Shown here piece by piece: positions 36,400 to 48,349 of a stretch of 64,000 bases of DNA. The notes beneath the pieces were generated by a model. It was given only the letters and a program-made list of their open reading frames with translations. It made no database searches and had not been told where the DNA came from. Source of the DNA: Cerrena zonata (taxonomy: Eukaryota > Basidiomycota > Agaricomycetes > Polyporales > Cerrenaceae). Position 1 is the first letter of the stretch, and the number at the start of each line of letters is the position of its first letter. The DNA is taken from the NCBI GenBank assembly GCA_038087015.1, contig JASBNA010000014.1:620001-684000 (forward strand), given 5' to 3'. A program made the translations under genes and the position numbers.

Positions 36400-37068
36400 T
36401 CCCAGGTATCGACAACAGCCTGCAGCACTCAGGCACTCACTCGACTGTTCATTCGACCTCCACTACCTCTTCCCATCCAGACTCGGTCTATCCACCAGCC
36501 TTCGCAATCTCAATCCTAGAAGTCTTCTCTTGTGCTCCATAAACCTGGTACATCATCACGTCGCTATCCCCTTCGCTCGGGAACATTACTTGACATGATT
36601 CGGACGAGATGCCCATTAACAGTCCGTCTTCATTCTTAACATGAACCTCACCCGGTTGACGGTCTAATTCAACTGCACTGCCTACTGGCCAAATCCCGCA
36701 GGTTGGCCTCCTCCAATGCAATGCCTTTGGGTCTCGTTGACCTTTTCTGCCTCACCCTCGCCGTCAAGTATTCTGGGGTTCTCTTCGTTGCTCTCATCCT
36801 CCATCCTCCATCCCCTCCCCTTTATCTACCCTTGCATACATCCTGAACAAGCCGCAACTCACTCCTGCGTTCTTGTAGTCCATTTCGAAGACGTCATCTC
36901 TCGTTTGTTGACCTTGGCGTTGGGAGTCTTTGCAATTGGAAGTGTCTCGATACACTCCTTCCTCAATCCGAACTATACAAGGGTTCCAAGGACTTGTATT
37001 TGACATAGAATAGAGCTGCTTCTCTAGTGACTATGCGTCGGAATATGATTTCCTAAATTTTGCGTCTT
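36400..37068 (+). pseudogene. Decayed ZIP transporter copy with empty insertion site
   Basis: The exon-5 remnant is at 36,725-36,820 and the exon-6 remnant at 36,910-36,990 (LGVFAIGSVSIHSFLNPNY). At 37,060-37,075 the sequence runs straight from 'tgcgtcttga' into 'tcctttatca', the unoccupied version of the site that holds the retrotransposon in unit A. Confidence 0.7.
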
Positions 37069-38440
37069 GATCCTTTATCATTGCAGCGAAAGACACAATA
37101 CCAAGATCTGCATCTAACAAGCCACCCGGATAGACTCTGCATGTCGACCAACACACTGTATCTCCTAGGCCCAGAGGCTTTCTCGAACGATTCCCGTAGA
37201 ACAACTTGGCGACATCACTCTACGACCGATGTCTGGCGAAATCACTACCACCGACGAGCTCTATATCGGTCGTTTACGGGTCTCTTCCCTCCCACCTACG
37301 CACGTCAGCTCGTCTTCTGATCACTACACATTCACTCTCTTCTGTTGAAGATGAATGCTGAATATCGACTACACAAGCGTGATCATTCATTCACACTAGT
37401 CGCTCCTATCTCGGGGAGTTCAGAACTCATTCCGTCAGACTTATCCATGGTGAAAGTAGTGCCTGATGACTGGGAAGTCCGATCGAGCCTCACGGTAGTG
37501 CACATGCATACCCGATTTCAACATTGCACGACGGACGAGATTGTCCTAATTCCCGGCCTCTACACATCATCTGTCTCGCTATCGTGACTCCAAAGTAACG
37601 TAGTCGAATATCTAGTCATTTGCTTGGTCTCATATTTTATGTGCGTCCTCGTAATCTTGGATCTCATTCGTTCGATGATTCTCACCCACAAGATTCAGGG
37701 TTTCCGAGCGTTCTACATAGTCTCTCGTATACACCTCGGTGTCAATGTGAGCGACGCTGAACGTACTAACGGGGTTGGTCTGGCCGAAACGAACCAAAGA
37801 AGATAGGCAGTTAGAACGGATTAGGTGGAGTACGCGTTCAGATTTCTTTCCCAGATACGATCAGGTGAGCTTTGTTCTCTCCTGTTACTAATCTCGATCT
37901 ATCAGGCTTGTCGTTTTCTCCGCTGTGCTGAACCCTTTTGTCATTGAGCTGTATATTGACTTGGAACCGCACCTCGACGGTCTTTTAGGCCGGATTTCCC
38001 TCTCGATATCCATGGCTATCGCTACCTCCTCAAGTTAACATGAGCCCTCTCGCTCTCTATTCCTCTCGAGGAAACCTGATTCGCGTTCATGGATACTGTA
38101 TAACGCAGCATTGCAAATTCTATCAAGAGGTCTCTATCTTCGATTGTGGAACCAATATGGCACAACACATACACTCACCCGCTCATTCAGAATTATGGGC
38201 TTATCAGTGGAACTGCTACTTGTATATCGGGTCTGAAGAACCCTCAACCCTCAGCAGATTCCCTTCCTACTACGTTCAATGTTCACGGCCTTCTGTGATC
38301 TTGCCCGGCTGTCCCCTCATTAACAGGTTGCTTGCTTACTCTCGATTTCCCGCTTTCTCTCTCCTCTTTTGGACATACAAAAAAATTCATCGTTCAACTT
38401 AGCCTGTATTGTACATAGTAGCGAATGGAATGATAACCTA
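37069..38440 (+). repeat. Relic block, partner of 13,528-14,940
   Basis: Nearly base-for-base with unit A, including an 80-codon frame at 37,345-37,587 that differs at only a few codons. A 120-codon plus frame at 38,040 is broken in unit A. The 'gggtctgaagaaccctc' landmark is at about 38,238. No product is recognised. Confidence 0.55.
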
Positions 38441-40020
38441 CATCGTGATACACATAACCGAAGCATTTGATATACTACTCCCCACATTTATATACTCTCA
38501 CCGTCAAGGCGGGTACAAACGGAAACCTGAAGCAAAAGAAATCGAAGGGTTCGTGATGGATCCGCAATCCGATTCGTTAGAATGAAGCTTTGTGAAAACC
38601 AGATAGTTCTACAAGGTGCATTGGGCTGAAACGAGTTAAGCTGAGCTACGTCTCTCACAGCGTCAAGAGAGGACTAAAGTCGAATCACCCCTTGTCCGTC
38701 GAAACGACAGAGAATAACTAGCATACCCCGAGCCGACATTAATAAAGAATCTCTATACATACAGTCACCGGTGGTCAACGCACAGCGCGATGACAGACGA
38801 CCTGTAGACAGGAATCTGAAGGAATAGGGGACGATATAGCACCGTCGGTTGTTATTCTCAATGGCCAAGACAGCATAAGAAGACAGTGACGTCGTAGTGG
38901 AACAGGGGTATGAGTGGGGACTGTTATCCTGGACGATACAATTGACGTTTTCTCTGTAATACAACCGTCAATAGCATACGATATGGAGGAATAATGAGCG
39001 GCCTAGCCATAGAAAACCTGTGTCAGAGCCACAAGCACGAGTAACAACGTCGAAACCGTGACTCGATAAAGTTGATAAGGGAAGGTGTGGGGATCGATTT
39101 CGATAGGATACTAGAATGCTGGGCCAGGTGCGACAGGGTAGAAAGTCTTGATACTGCGAGTCGCCATTCATCATCAAGACGAATGTCGGAGAGAGTCCTT
39201 ATCCTCGAATGCCACGACTAGGAGCTATTGGGAGTAACATTGAGTGATCGGTAGTGTTTGACTCGGCAGGATGATCAGAGACAATTCCACGCGTCCTGAG
39301 GACATGAAGGCGATGCACACCGAGGAGGAAAGATGCTTCCTCCGTTTCCAGCATGATACGATTCTCGAAAGTGGCCGATGGTTGCTTTATGAGATGAGAC
39401 GTTGTGTGGCGAACGGATACAAATTGTCTGAATGCGTCATAATAATGCACCAGGAATGTGCATATATGGACTGTCTAAGGAGAATATCCTCTGGACGACC
39501 ACTGGTACCCATGAGCAAGTAAATAATCAGAGTTATTCGAATTTAGTTGTGAATTTAGAGGTCACGCCTGCAGCTAGTGTCGACAATGTTAATGCCACGG
39601 CCGCCTCTGTAAGATGCGCTATCAACTCACATGGATACATGGAAGGCGAGCTCGAAGGAGGATACCTCGACGCGTGCTGCTGGTTTCGATACAGTGCAGG
39701 AAACGGAGTTTAGATAGAAGTCGGTGTTCGACAGCTGAACGATGACCTACGGGGCCGTTCGCGAACGGGTATCGGTGCTGGTAACACATAGGGAAGCGGA
39801 GACAGACCGGGATTCGAGTTGTCTACACATATAATGTGGAAGAACTCTTGGATAGTTGACAAACAAGAGTGAGCGGTGAGGTTGGGAGGCTATACTTGAC
39901 AAATAAGCTCTATTCAACAAGCTAAGACATTCAATAGCGAGATGTTAGTACATATGAGATAGAGAATAAGCGGCTATATAGCGAATCAGAGGAGTTGATA
40001 GGAGTTGATACGGCAGTAGA
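38440..40020 (-). repeat. Gene X relic upstream of ZIP2
   Basis: Same module order as 14,940-16,400. The minus-strand frame that is 112 codons long in unit A is reduced here to 83 codons by a deletion near 39,205. A duplicated 'aggagttgata' at about 39,990-40,010 is specific to this copy. Confidence 0.5.
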
Positions 40021-40194
40021 TCGCTGCTTATGTCATCCATCATTCTCAAGCTAGCCAATGGCAGTCGAGTATCCGTCACCACTTCAACTCTCGTTGGTGA
40101 GATGGAGGCATAGCCAGACAGGCACAGTCCCTGCATCCTCTCTCCCTTCTCATTTAAAACATCATCCTACAGCCGCCCTCTCTCTAATCTCTCT

Positions 40195-41636
40195 ATGACG
40201 CTTTTCGACCACGGCAAGAACTCTTCGTTCCGTGCACAGAGACAATGCTGGAGACCTCGCTTGTGGATCTGGTGGAGGTAGCGATGTCCTCCGAGGGTCG
40301 CCTCGATCTTCATCATCCTCATCGGCTCCATGTTCGGTGCCCTCTTCCCTGTCCTAGCGAGAAGGTTGAGATGGCTGAGCTCAAGGATACCGCATGGGGT
40401 CTTTGATTTCGCAAATTCTTTTGATAGCGGTGTCATTGTACGTCGTCTTGTTTTTTTGACTTTATTTATGCTTATACTGCCCCTAGATTGCTACTGCTTT
40501 CGTACACTTGCTCGGCCCCGCCCTAGAAGCCTTCGGATCGCCTTGTCTCGATCCATCATGGGGAAACTATGCACATCAACTGCTTTCTTAATTTCTCATT
40601 TGTTCTAACGACCCCCCCCCCCAGCCATACGCACTAGCCATCTCCCTCCTCTCCATATTCCTCATCTTCATCGTCGAAATCGTCGCATTCCGATGGGGTA
40701 CCGCGAAACTTGCGAAACTCGGCATCTCGCGCGGTATGTCTCTCTCCTTTTCTCCTCATCGACTGTTCCTTATACACACTTTTTGTAGACACACATGGTC
40801 ACGGAATCGGCGGACATGCACCCCACGGTCTTGAATCTAATCATCAACTCGATCCCGATGCACCAACGTCGTCTGGAAATCCCGAACAAATCGAAAAGTT
40901 CCCCACTGACCTCGAGTCGAATGCGTTGGATTCCAAGAAACACGGCCATGTACATGCACACGAACTGAGTGTTGTGGAGTCGGCCGCGGCCCAGATCGTC
41001 GGTATTGCCATCCTGGAATCCGGTGTGATATTACACAGGTACGTTCAGTGTCAAAAACATTTGGTATTGTTGCTGATTATTATCGTTTCTCTAGTATCCT
41101 GATTGGGCTGACTCTGGCCGTCGACGAGGAGTTCAAAATCCTCTTCGTCGTTCTCGTCTTCCATCGTACGTCTCATGTTTTCATTTTCCCTTTTTGTATT
41201 CGCTCACTCCCTCTACAGAAACATTCGAAGGTCTTGGTGTCGGCTCTCGTCTCGCCTACATGGACCTCCCCGCGAAATATTCATACGTTCCCATCATTGG
41301 TGCTCTGCTCTACGGCATCACCACCCCTCTTGGTATCGCTGTCGGTCTTGGTGTAAGAACGACATACAACCCTGGAAGTACAACCGCTAGCATCGTCAGC
41401 GGTATCCTGGATGCCTTCAGTTCGGGTATCCTGATTTACACCGGTCTCATCGAGGTATGTTCGCTTCCTACTGCACATTGAGTATACTTCTGACATGACC
41501 TCTCCTTTAGCTTCTCGCGCACGAGTTCCTTTTCAACAAAGAGGTGATCAACGGCTCAAACGCCAAGCTAGCATACGCTATTGGATGCCTGATACTCGGG
41601 TGTGGAATCATGGCTCTCCTTGGCCGTTGGGCATGA
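40195..41636 (+). pseudogene. ZIP-family transporter, second copy (ZIP2), 5' end broken
   Basis: Exons corresponding to ZIP1 exons 2-7 are at 40,487-40,570, 40,625-40,733, 40,789-41,038, 41,095-41,165, 41,219-41,454 and 41,511-41,636; all have the same lengths and phases as in ZIP1, keep the HQTFEGLG and His-loop motifs, and end at the same GRWA stop. The first exon (to 40,437) is damaged: seven bases are missing before LRVASIF, the bases before that shift frame again, and FAKYFGSG has become FANSFDSG. Intron 2 starts with GC instead of GT and ends with a run of 13 C before AG. A truncated protein from the Met at 40,330 is possible. The pattern suggests recent loss or a misread start. Confidence 0.7.
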
Positions 41637-42175
41637 GCGTGAACAACCATTCGACTTTGTTCGTTCTCGCTTCGGTTGTCCTCTACGGAAGACCTGTCGC
41701 TTCAAGAGATTGGGTTATGATCATAGATCTCCCCGATGTTGCTCTTGTCTTCATTTGATATTGGACTATGACTTTCTGCGGCATCTCTTGCATTCACTTA
41801 GATGAACTTTCCACATGCATGTCTTACACATCTACTCATGTCCTTATGGAGCTTCCACCCATTGAGCATATCCATACTCCATGCTGCTCAACAGCTCCTA
41901 TCTGTATAACACCAACCATCTTTACTTGCTTTCACCTATTCAACCCTGTCTTCTGTTGTAGTTTGCAGCTTGTACCATGTTTGCTACTTACCTTTCTGTC
42001 TTTGGGGTGTTTGTAATGCTAACAGTGGATGATGTTTATTTTGCTCCAAAATCAATATTGAGATTTTCAACTGAGAGTTGAGAAATCTTAAGTTGAACAC
42101 AAAATCAATTCTGAGCACTATTCAGAAAAACTACAAGTATATATACACATCAAACCAGTATTTGTACATTCCTAA
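41637..42175. other. Intergenic region between ZIP2 and NLR2 (convergent)
   Basis: This 539-bp spacer is the counterpart of 18,061-18,581. The middle 120 bp (41,810-41,930) differ from unit A, while the last 240 bp are nearly identical. I see no CpG from about 41,780 onward. Confidence 0.6.
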
Positions 42176-45100
42176 TCAATCCTCCAACTTTGAAAGATCA
42201 ATAATGGTAAATTGACCAATCTTGGAACCAACAGCATAATACTTCCCATGGAACCTAAATGTAGCATTAGTGTAATTATCCTCCCACCCTCTCTTTGAAC
42301 CTGCTATCCAAGCCAACTTCTTCCCAGAAGTTTTAGCAATAATCCAGCCATTCTCTTCCCTGAACTGAACTTCTGATGTTTGTGGCACCCATGAAGTTGT
42401 CTCTGTACCCAACAAGGTTCCTGTAGATATATCACATATATAGTGTTTTTGATTGGTTATACATTGTAGCATCTTGCTATCAGATGAAAATGCAAGAGAT
42501 CTACCATATTCATATTCACTTGAATGCATAGGAATAGTGTGCTCAAGGTCTCCTTCAGAAGTGCACCATAGATGTATGTTACTCTCAGTCACTGATGCTA
42601 TCCACTGTCCATCTAGGGAGCATTCAACAAGATATGCACTATTCCCATCCCCAAGTGGCTTTTTGCTCAATTTCTTTATGGAAATATTCCAGATAGAGAT
42701 AAAATCATCCTCATCTGTGGCACAGGCTACTGTTTGGTTATCAGGCAAGATGGCTAATGACCAAACATCACTCTTGGTCTCCAACTGGATGTGATGCAAC
42801 TGCTTCCCTGTCTGTGTCTCCCAAATTGAGACTGAGCCATCTTCTGAGCCAGTTGCAATGATGGTCCCATCACTTGAGAGCTCAACACAACTGATAGCAG
42901 GTAGAGGTTCCTCTGCCTTTCTTATCCCAGAGCTATGTCCTACTATATCCCATACACAGACTGTCTTGTCATCAGAGGCAGATGCAAGGGTGTGCCCATT
43001 GGGTGAGAAGCAGAGTGACATCACAGTTGAAGTGTGACCTTTAAGGATATTCAGCAGTTCCCCTGAGTCAGCATCCCAGAGGCATATTGTTGAATCTCCA
43101 CCTCCTGATGCAATGATATCACCTTTGGGTGAGATAGCTATAGCATATACACTACTAGTATTTTCTCCAAGCACTCTCAGACATCTCCCTGTCTTAACAT
43201 CCCAGATGAATAGAGTTCTATCATATGCACCAGATACTACCCTTATACCATCAGGGGAAAAGATGGCAATCCTGAATTCCCTAGTATGGCCCTCAAGTGT
43301 ACACACTAAGTCCCCTGTATCAGCATTCCAAATATGAATATTTCTCCAAGCAGTGACAATGAGCTTGCCATCAGGGGAGAAGGAAATGGAGTTGGTCCTA
43401 GAGATATTATCTGCCTGTAGAAGTTGCTCTCTAGTGACAGCATCCCATATCTTGAAGCCCCTGTCTCTTGACCCAGCAACAATCTTCTTTCCATCTGGAG
43501 AGTAAGCTACACAAGTGTATCCTTCATTAGGGGAGATGCTATGTAATGGGGCACCTGATGCAAAATCCCATATGCAAAGAGTCTTGTCTTGAGATACAGA
43601 GACAACCTCAGCTGGTCTGTGTGGATCTGGACAGAAATCAACAGCATTAACTAGGCTATCATGACCCCTCATAATGTTCAAAGGAGTTCCTGAGTCAGCC
43701 TGCCAGGTACATAGTGTCTCATCATAGGAGCATGTAACAATATAGTGTCCATCAGGTGAGTACTTCACTGAAGGCACAGTGAATGTATGACCCTCCATGA
43801 CACAAAGGCAAGGCCCCCATCCACTATCTCTTTTAGTTATCAACTGCAATGCTGGCATATGCTGATATTTTGGAGTATATAGCTCCTGGAGCAGGCAGGT
43901 GGGCATTATAGGCAAAGCTGAGATGTAGATCTGCATGGGATCCATTTCAATAGGCACAATATATTCCAAGATGAATCTGTATCCATCATTGAGCAGTGTT
44001 GGGATTTTCTTATCCACATCCAGACCTGTAATATTCTGAAAAGGGTCAGATATTTACTCATCTATGTCATAGTTAGAACTTACCTGTACCCACTGTTGGA
44101 CACTGGATAATGCTGGTGCAGCAGACCTGAGTCTCCCCATAACACTGAGGGCTCCAAACCACAGAAGAAGGTCCCTCTTCAGAAACTCTTGTAAAAGTAT
44201 GAGTAAAGCATTTGATGCTTGTGAAGAAACCATATGTGCTGGCCAGTGGAGACAGGCATATGCAACATGTGCAGGAACAGGGACCTGTTGTTTCATCTGC
44301 AATACACCAGGTTTAATCAGCAGAGCAAGGCATTTGGAAGCAAAAGCTTGATGATGAGTCAGTGGGTTGATAAAGAACTGGGGATCTGTGCATCTAGCAT
44401 TATCAATCAGAAATTGAGGGAAACTAGCATGAACAGGCTGGATTTCAATGTTTGTATCATCACAGGGTAGAATCACAGAGGCCATCTGTGAAACAATATC
44501 CATGACATCATCCACTGGTATGCCAGTCAAGGACTCAAGTGTTTGTGGGGATACTTGGTCTTGTAACAAGGCAACACTAGCCAGGACATCCTGAATCATG
44601 TTTGAGTAGTTAGACTCTGGAAAGCTTTGTTGGAGCACATTGAGATACAGCATATCCAGAGGCTTTGTCATAGATGAGACAGTGCTTGTCTCAGATAACC
44701 ATTGGTTGAGTCTTTCAACTGCATGCTTTGAATATTTATGTCGCAGGGACTTGAAGATAAAGTCACAAGCAACCGATGCATAGATGAAAAGGCCTGCTGC
44801 CTTTCCAGTGAGTTCCGCCACAATTTTAGGCCGTTCAGCTTTCAGCTCTGCCTTGAACCGAGATTTAGATAGTTCTGCCTCCACGTATCGTGCAATATCC
44901 ATACTGACTACATCAAGTGGGATATCCTGAAGCTTGAATGGCCGAGCGATGTTATGAAACTCGGTGGAGTAAAGAGGTGTCTCAATGTGGATCTCTGGAC
45001 GGGTGGTCAAGAGGATCCGCAATGGAAGCGAGCGTTGATGAATATTCTTCATCAATAGATACAGCAAACGAGCGACGTCGTCTTGACCAGACTGTGTACA

Positions 45101-46496
45101 CTCATCCACGGCATCAATGATGATGACCAAAGGATCATGATTGGAAGGAAGGGCACGTAACGGTTCCACTAGGAGAGCGTCAAGCTGGTGTTCGAGTTGC
45201 ATGGTCTCGTTTGAGCGTACATAGGCGCGTACGGCATCGACGATGTGATGATGTAATTCTGGTATGTTTTTCGCCAGTTGGAATGCAATGGTGGGAATGA
45301 CGAAATGAATGGTGCTCAATTTCTCTATCCCACGGATGAAGAAAAACGAGGCACCGAGAAGCTTCACCTTGTCGAGCCGTTTCGCCATCTCACAGGCAAT
45401 AGTGGATTTCCCGGTCCCCGCTAGGCCACTGAGGATGTATACGGAGGTTTTAGCGAATTCCGTATCTGCCTTCGCCCATTTCTCGAGCTCGTCCAAAATA
45501 TCGACACGAGTGCCATCCAGGTAGTGAGTTTTGGACTGGGTGTACACTGATTGATAGCTTGCTTCTGCGATCGGTAGTGCCCGTAGGGTGTCTTCGTCCT
45601 CTTCGCTCGGATGAAAAGGTGAGTTACGTATAATGTCACAAGCGGAAGTACATACTTTGGCGCTATCACATGGACAGTCGCGGTGAGTGTTGCGGTATAT
45701 GATCAGATCAAATGATATGTTTGCTTACATTGATTGTTTGTACGAGTGCGGTGACCAGGTTTTCAACTGTTGATATGCTCTCTAGCTATCAAAATATTCA
45801 GGAATTATTGACATCTCGCTTGATGAGCTGCAACACAAACCATAAAATTCATTCTCGCTGTTCTGATGCGCTCGGTAAAGCCTTTCAACGCTTCTTCATC
45901 CCGGTTGCTTCTCAGGAATCGCACCACAACATTATGTTTGGAGAGCTCGCCAATTTCTTCTGTGACGTCCTTGAGTATCCTGATCGGAGCTTGAATATGC
46001 ACTAGGTCTAACTGAGCCAGCTACAGCCACTTACTTGACGAGATCATCAACCCTCTTTCGAAGTTCAGAGGACGTTTTCACTTCTTTTCTAGCTTGCTCC
46101 CGGTGGGTGGGCTCGGAGTCATCTATGGTAGCGGCCGATTTCTTGCTTATGTCAATCATCTTCTCCGAGAGTACCTTGATCTCGTCTGAGAGTTCCTTCT
46201 GTGCTTTCTTATTTCCCTTCGTTTTCTATGATGTCCGATTAGTACAGATCCAAAGAATAGCGACTGAAACGTACGAGGACCATTCCTATGAGTTCATTGA
46301 TGGCACCCGCTGCTAAACCCAGTCCTGGGATAGGTGCCAGATCCAGAGCATCCTTGCCTGAGGTGAGGATCGTACGAGCTCCTTCTAGCACATCGTCGAT
46401 ATGTTCCCTCCGAACACGGGACGAATTGCGAGATGAGCAGCGAGATACGTTGCGAGATGAATCGCGAGATGCGTTACGAGATGAATCGCGGGACAT
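42176..46496 (-). CDS. NLR-type NACHT-WD40 protein (NLR2)
   Basis: The exons on the minus strand are 46,275-46,496, 46,035-46,225, 45,841-45,979, 45,729-45,785, a possible 7-nt micro-exon near 45,655-45,661, 44,084-45,600 and 42,176-44,035. All are open and phase-compatible, giving about 1,330 residues. Exons 2, 3 and 6 have exactly the NLR1 lengths. The N terminus has four SRDSSRN-like repeats where NLR1 has two. The helical region LEGARTILTSGKDALDLAP is kept. Walker A is GLAGTGKST and Walker B VIIIDAVDE. About ten WD40 repeats follow, ending in TIIDLSKLED as in NLR1. Differences are spread over the WD40 face, as expected for a recognition domain. The 3' part contains no CpG that I can find. 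The role in non-self recognition is inferred from the family. Confidence 0.85.
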
Positions 46497-48340
46497 CAAT
46501 AGCAGATGATGAAGATTTTTACTTTCAATGTCTGAAGAGTGAGTGTCTGGTTTCGAAGAGAGTGCAGAGGCTGTTCATCGATTCTCGTTCTACCCGCGTG
46601 AACAGGATAGGCGCTCGCGCTCTCGCCTGATAACGGTCACGACTCACCTATGTGTTCAGGAAATAGCTTTGTAGTCTCATTCTTTCCCCAGCTCTCGAGA
46701 CTCACATCACAGGTTCCAATCTGTCCTTCCCTCTCAGCAATAAATTTGATTAGTTTATGACTGGGTTCAGGTTCTTTGGACATCGGTCTAGCAAAGCACA
46801 CTCTGGTGACAATATATATCCGACCCATCACATCTGACTCTGACAAGAGAACGATCTCCCAAATGTCACCCGTTCCAGACGCGGCTGATAACCACAAGTG
46901 GGTATCAATATTCCAGTTCCAGTGGTTTACCGTAACGCTGACCGACCGATTCGCGCATGTGCCATGATGAGTGCTGTAGGACCTAAGAGGTTGGTCTTCA
47001 TCAATATTGAGTAACTGAATCCAGAAGCAGAAACTCACAGACAGTCATGCAGAGTGTGACTTTGAACACGGATACGTGTCATCCTAGTCGTTGTTGACAT
47101 TACAGAGATCGTTTGTTGTTCTGACACTTACAATAGAGGGAGCTCGTGACAATCTAACACTGAGGATGTTATATCGAGAGGATAGATTCGGAGGTGAGGT
47201 ATCTTTTTTCCGATAAGATTTACCGCGTTGTAGACAGAATCCAGCACCGAATTGACAGTTTGAAAGAGGAGTTGTCGTCGTGGGCGGCGAACCAGTGATA
47301 TCAAGTAGAGGAGATCTACCGCTGTAGTATGATATAGATAGATACAGGCAACGGGACGACCCATCGTATGATCTGTCTGACACCGCGAGACGAGAGACAT
47401 GAGGTATGATAGGACATGGACGAAGTCTACTCTTGAGTGAAAAAGATATTGCGAACTGTCAACTAGCACTTCGGGGTTCCTCCCGAATAGATCGACGATA
47501 GGATTGAACAGGGTCGAGAGGTGCGAAGGGAGAATGCGCCAGCCATAGTAAATCAGATACACCGACGCAGAGGTCTGGTTAAAAGGAGATGACAGAGGCG
47601 ATAACGGAGGTAGAATATTATCGTAACGGGGAGAGGTTGAAAACAATAAGGTGCCGGTTGTCGTTATATTCCGTACGGGATAGATGGGAGACGTGGGCGG
47701 CCGTTGCGTGTAGGATGTGAGAGCTGTGGAATAATAGCATGGAGTTGTAATCAGGCCAGGAGAGTGGACGGCAAAAATGAGGACCCTGCTCGTGAGCATT
47801 GCCATTCGACTTGTCAGGGAATGACAAGCGGTGGTATGCTAGAGAGGACGAAACTAGACTTGCGGGTGCGGTGGTAAGGATGTTCGTAGTAGAGCCGTGA
47901 CCAGACTAGTATGACGTTGTAGAACTATGTTCGAGCGAGGGTATCGTTCCTACTGTTGAGGTTAGCTGGTGAATACGACAAACTAAGGAATCGGCGTACC
48001 TTATTAAATGACACCCGCCATGTGCAAGACAGAGTATCACGCTGACAGAGATTGTCCGAGGAGAAGGAAATCATCCGTTGTCTCGATTAGAACGTGTACG
48101 GAGCCTGTAGATACATGGGAAAGGATAGAGAGACGGCAGCCTACAGTAAGGTGCTCGCATTGAGTGACGCTGATATGCGAGTCTTGGATCTTAGAGGGCT
48201 TGAAGCCAGGAAGGGTGTCGACTGCTAGAGAAGGAACGAGGCGTAAGGCAGAACGACACCGAGACCAGCGCGTTCGATGAGAAGGGCGAATGGAGAGAGG
48301 CAGACGGGGTGTGGCCATGATGGTAGCAGCAAGAGAGATA
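46497..48340. repeat. NLR2 upstream region and 'module N' relic
   Basis: Counterpart of 22,920-24,785. A 225-codon minus-strand frame at 47,128-47,805 is the longest in the module but is not open in either other copy, and its translation has no recognised motif. I treat it as chance or as a decayed frame. Confidence 0.45.
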
Positions 48341-48349
48341 CTTCCTCTC

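Larger units (their letters stand above)
37069..48340. repeat. Segmental duplication, unit B copy (ZIP2-NLR2)
   Basis: Collinear with 13,528-24,780. It contains the relic block 37,069-38,440, gene X relics, ZIP2, NLR2, the NLR upstream region and module N. Confidence 0.85.

Noticed and set aside
47128..47805. 225-codon minus-strand frame
   Set aside because: It is broken in both other copies of the same module and has no recognisable motif.
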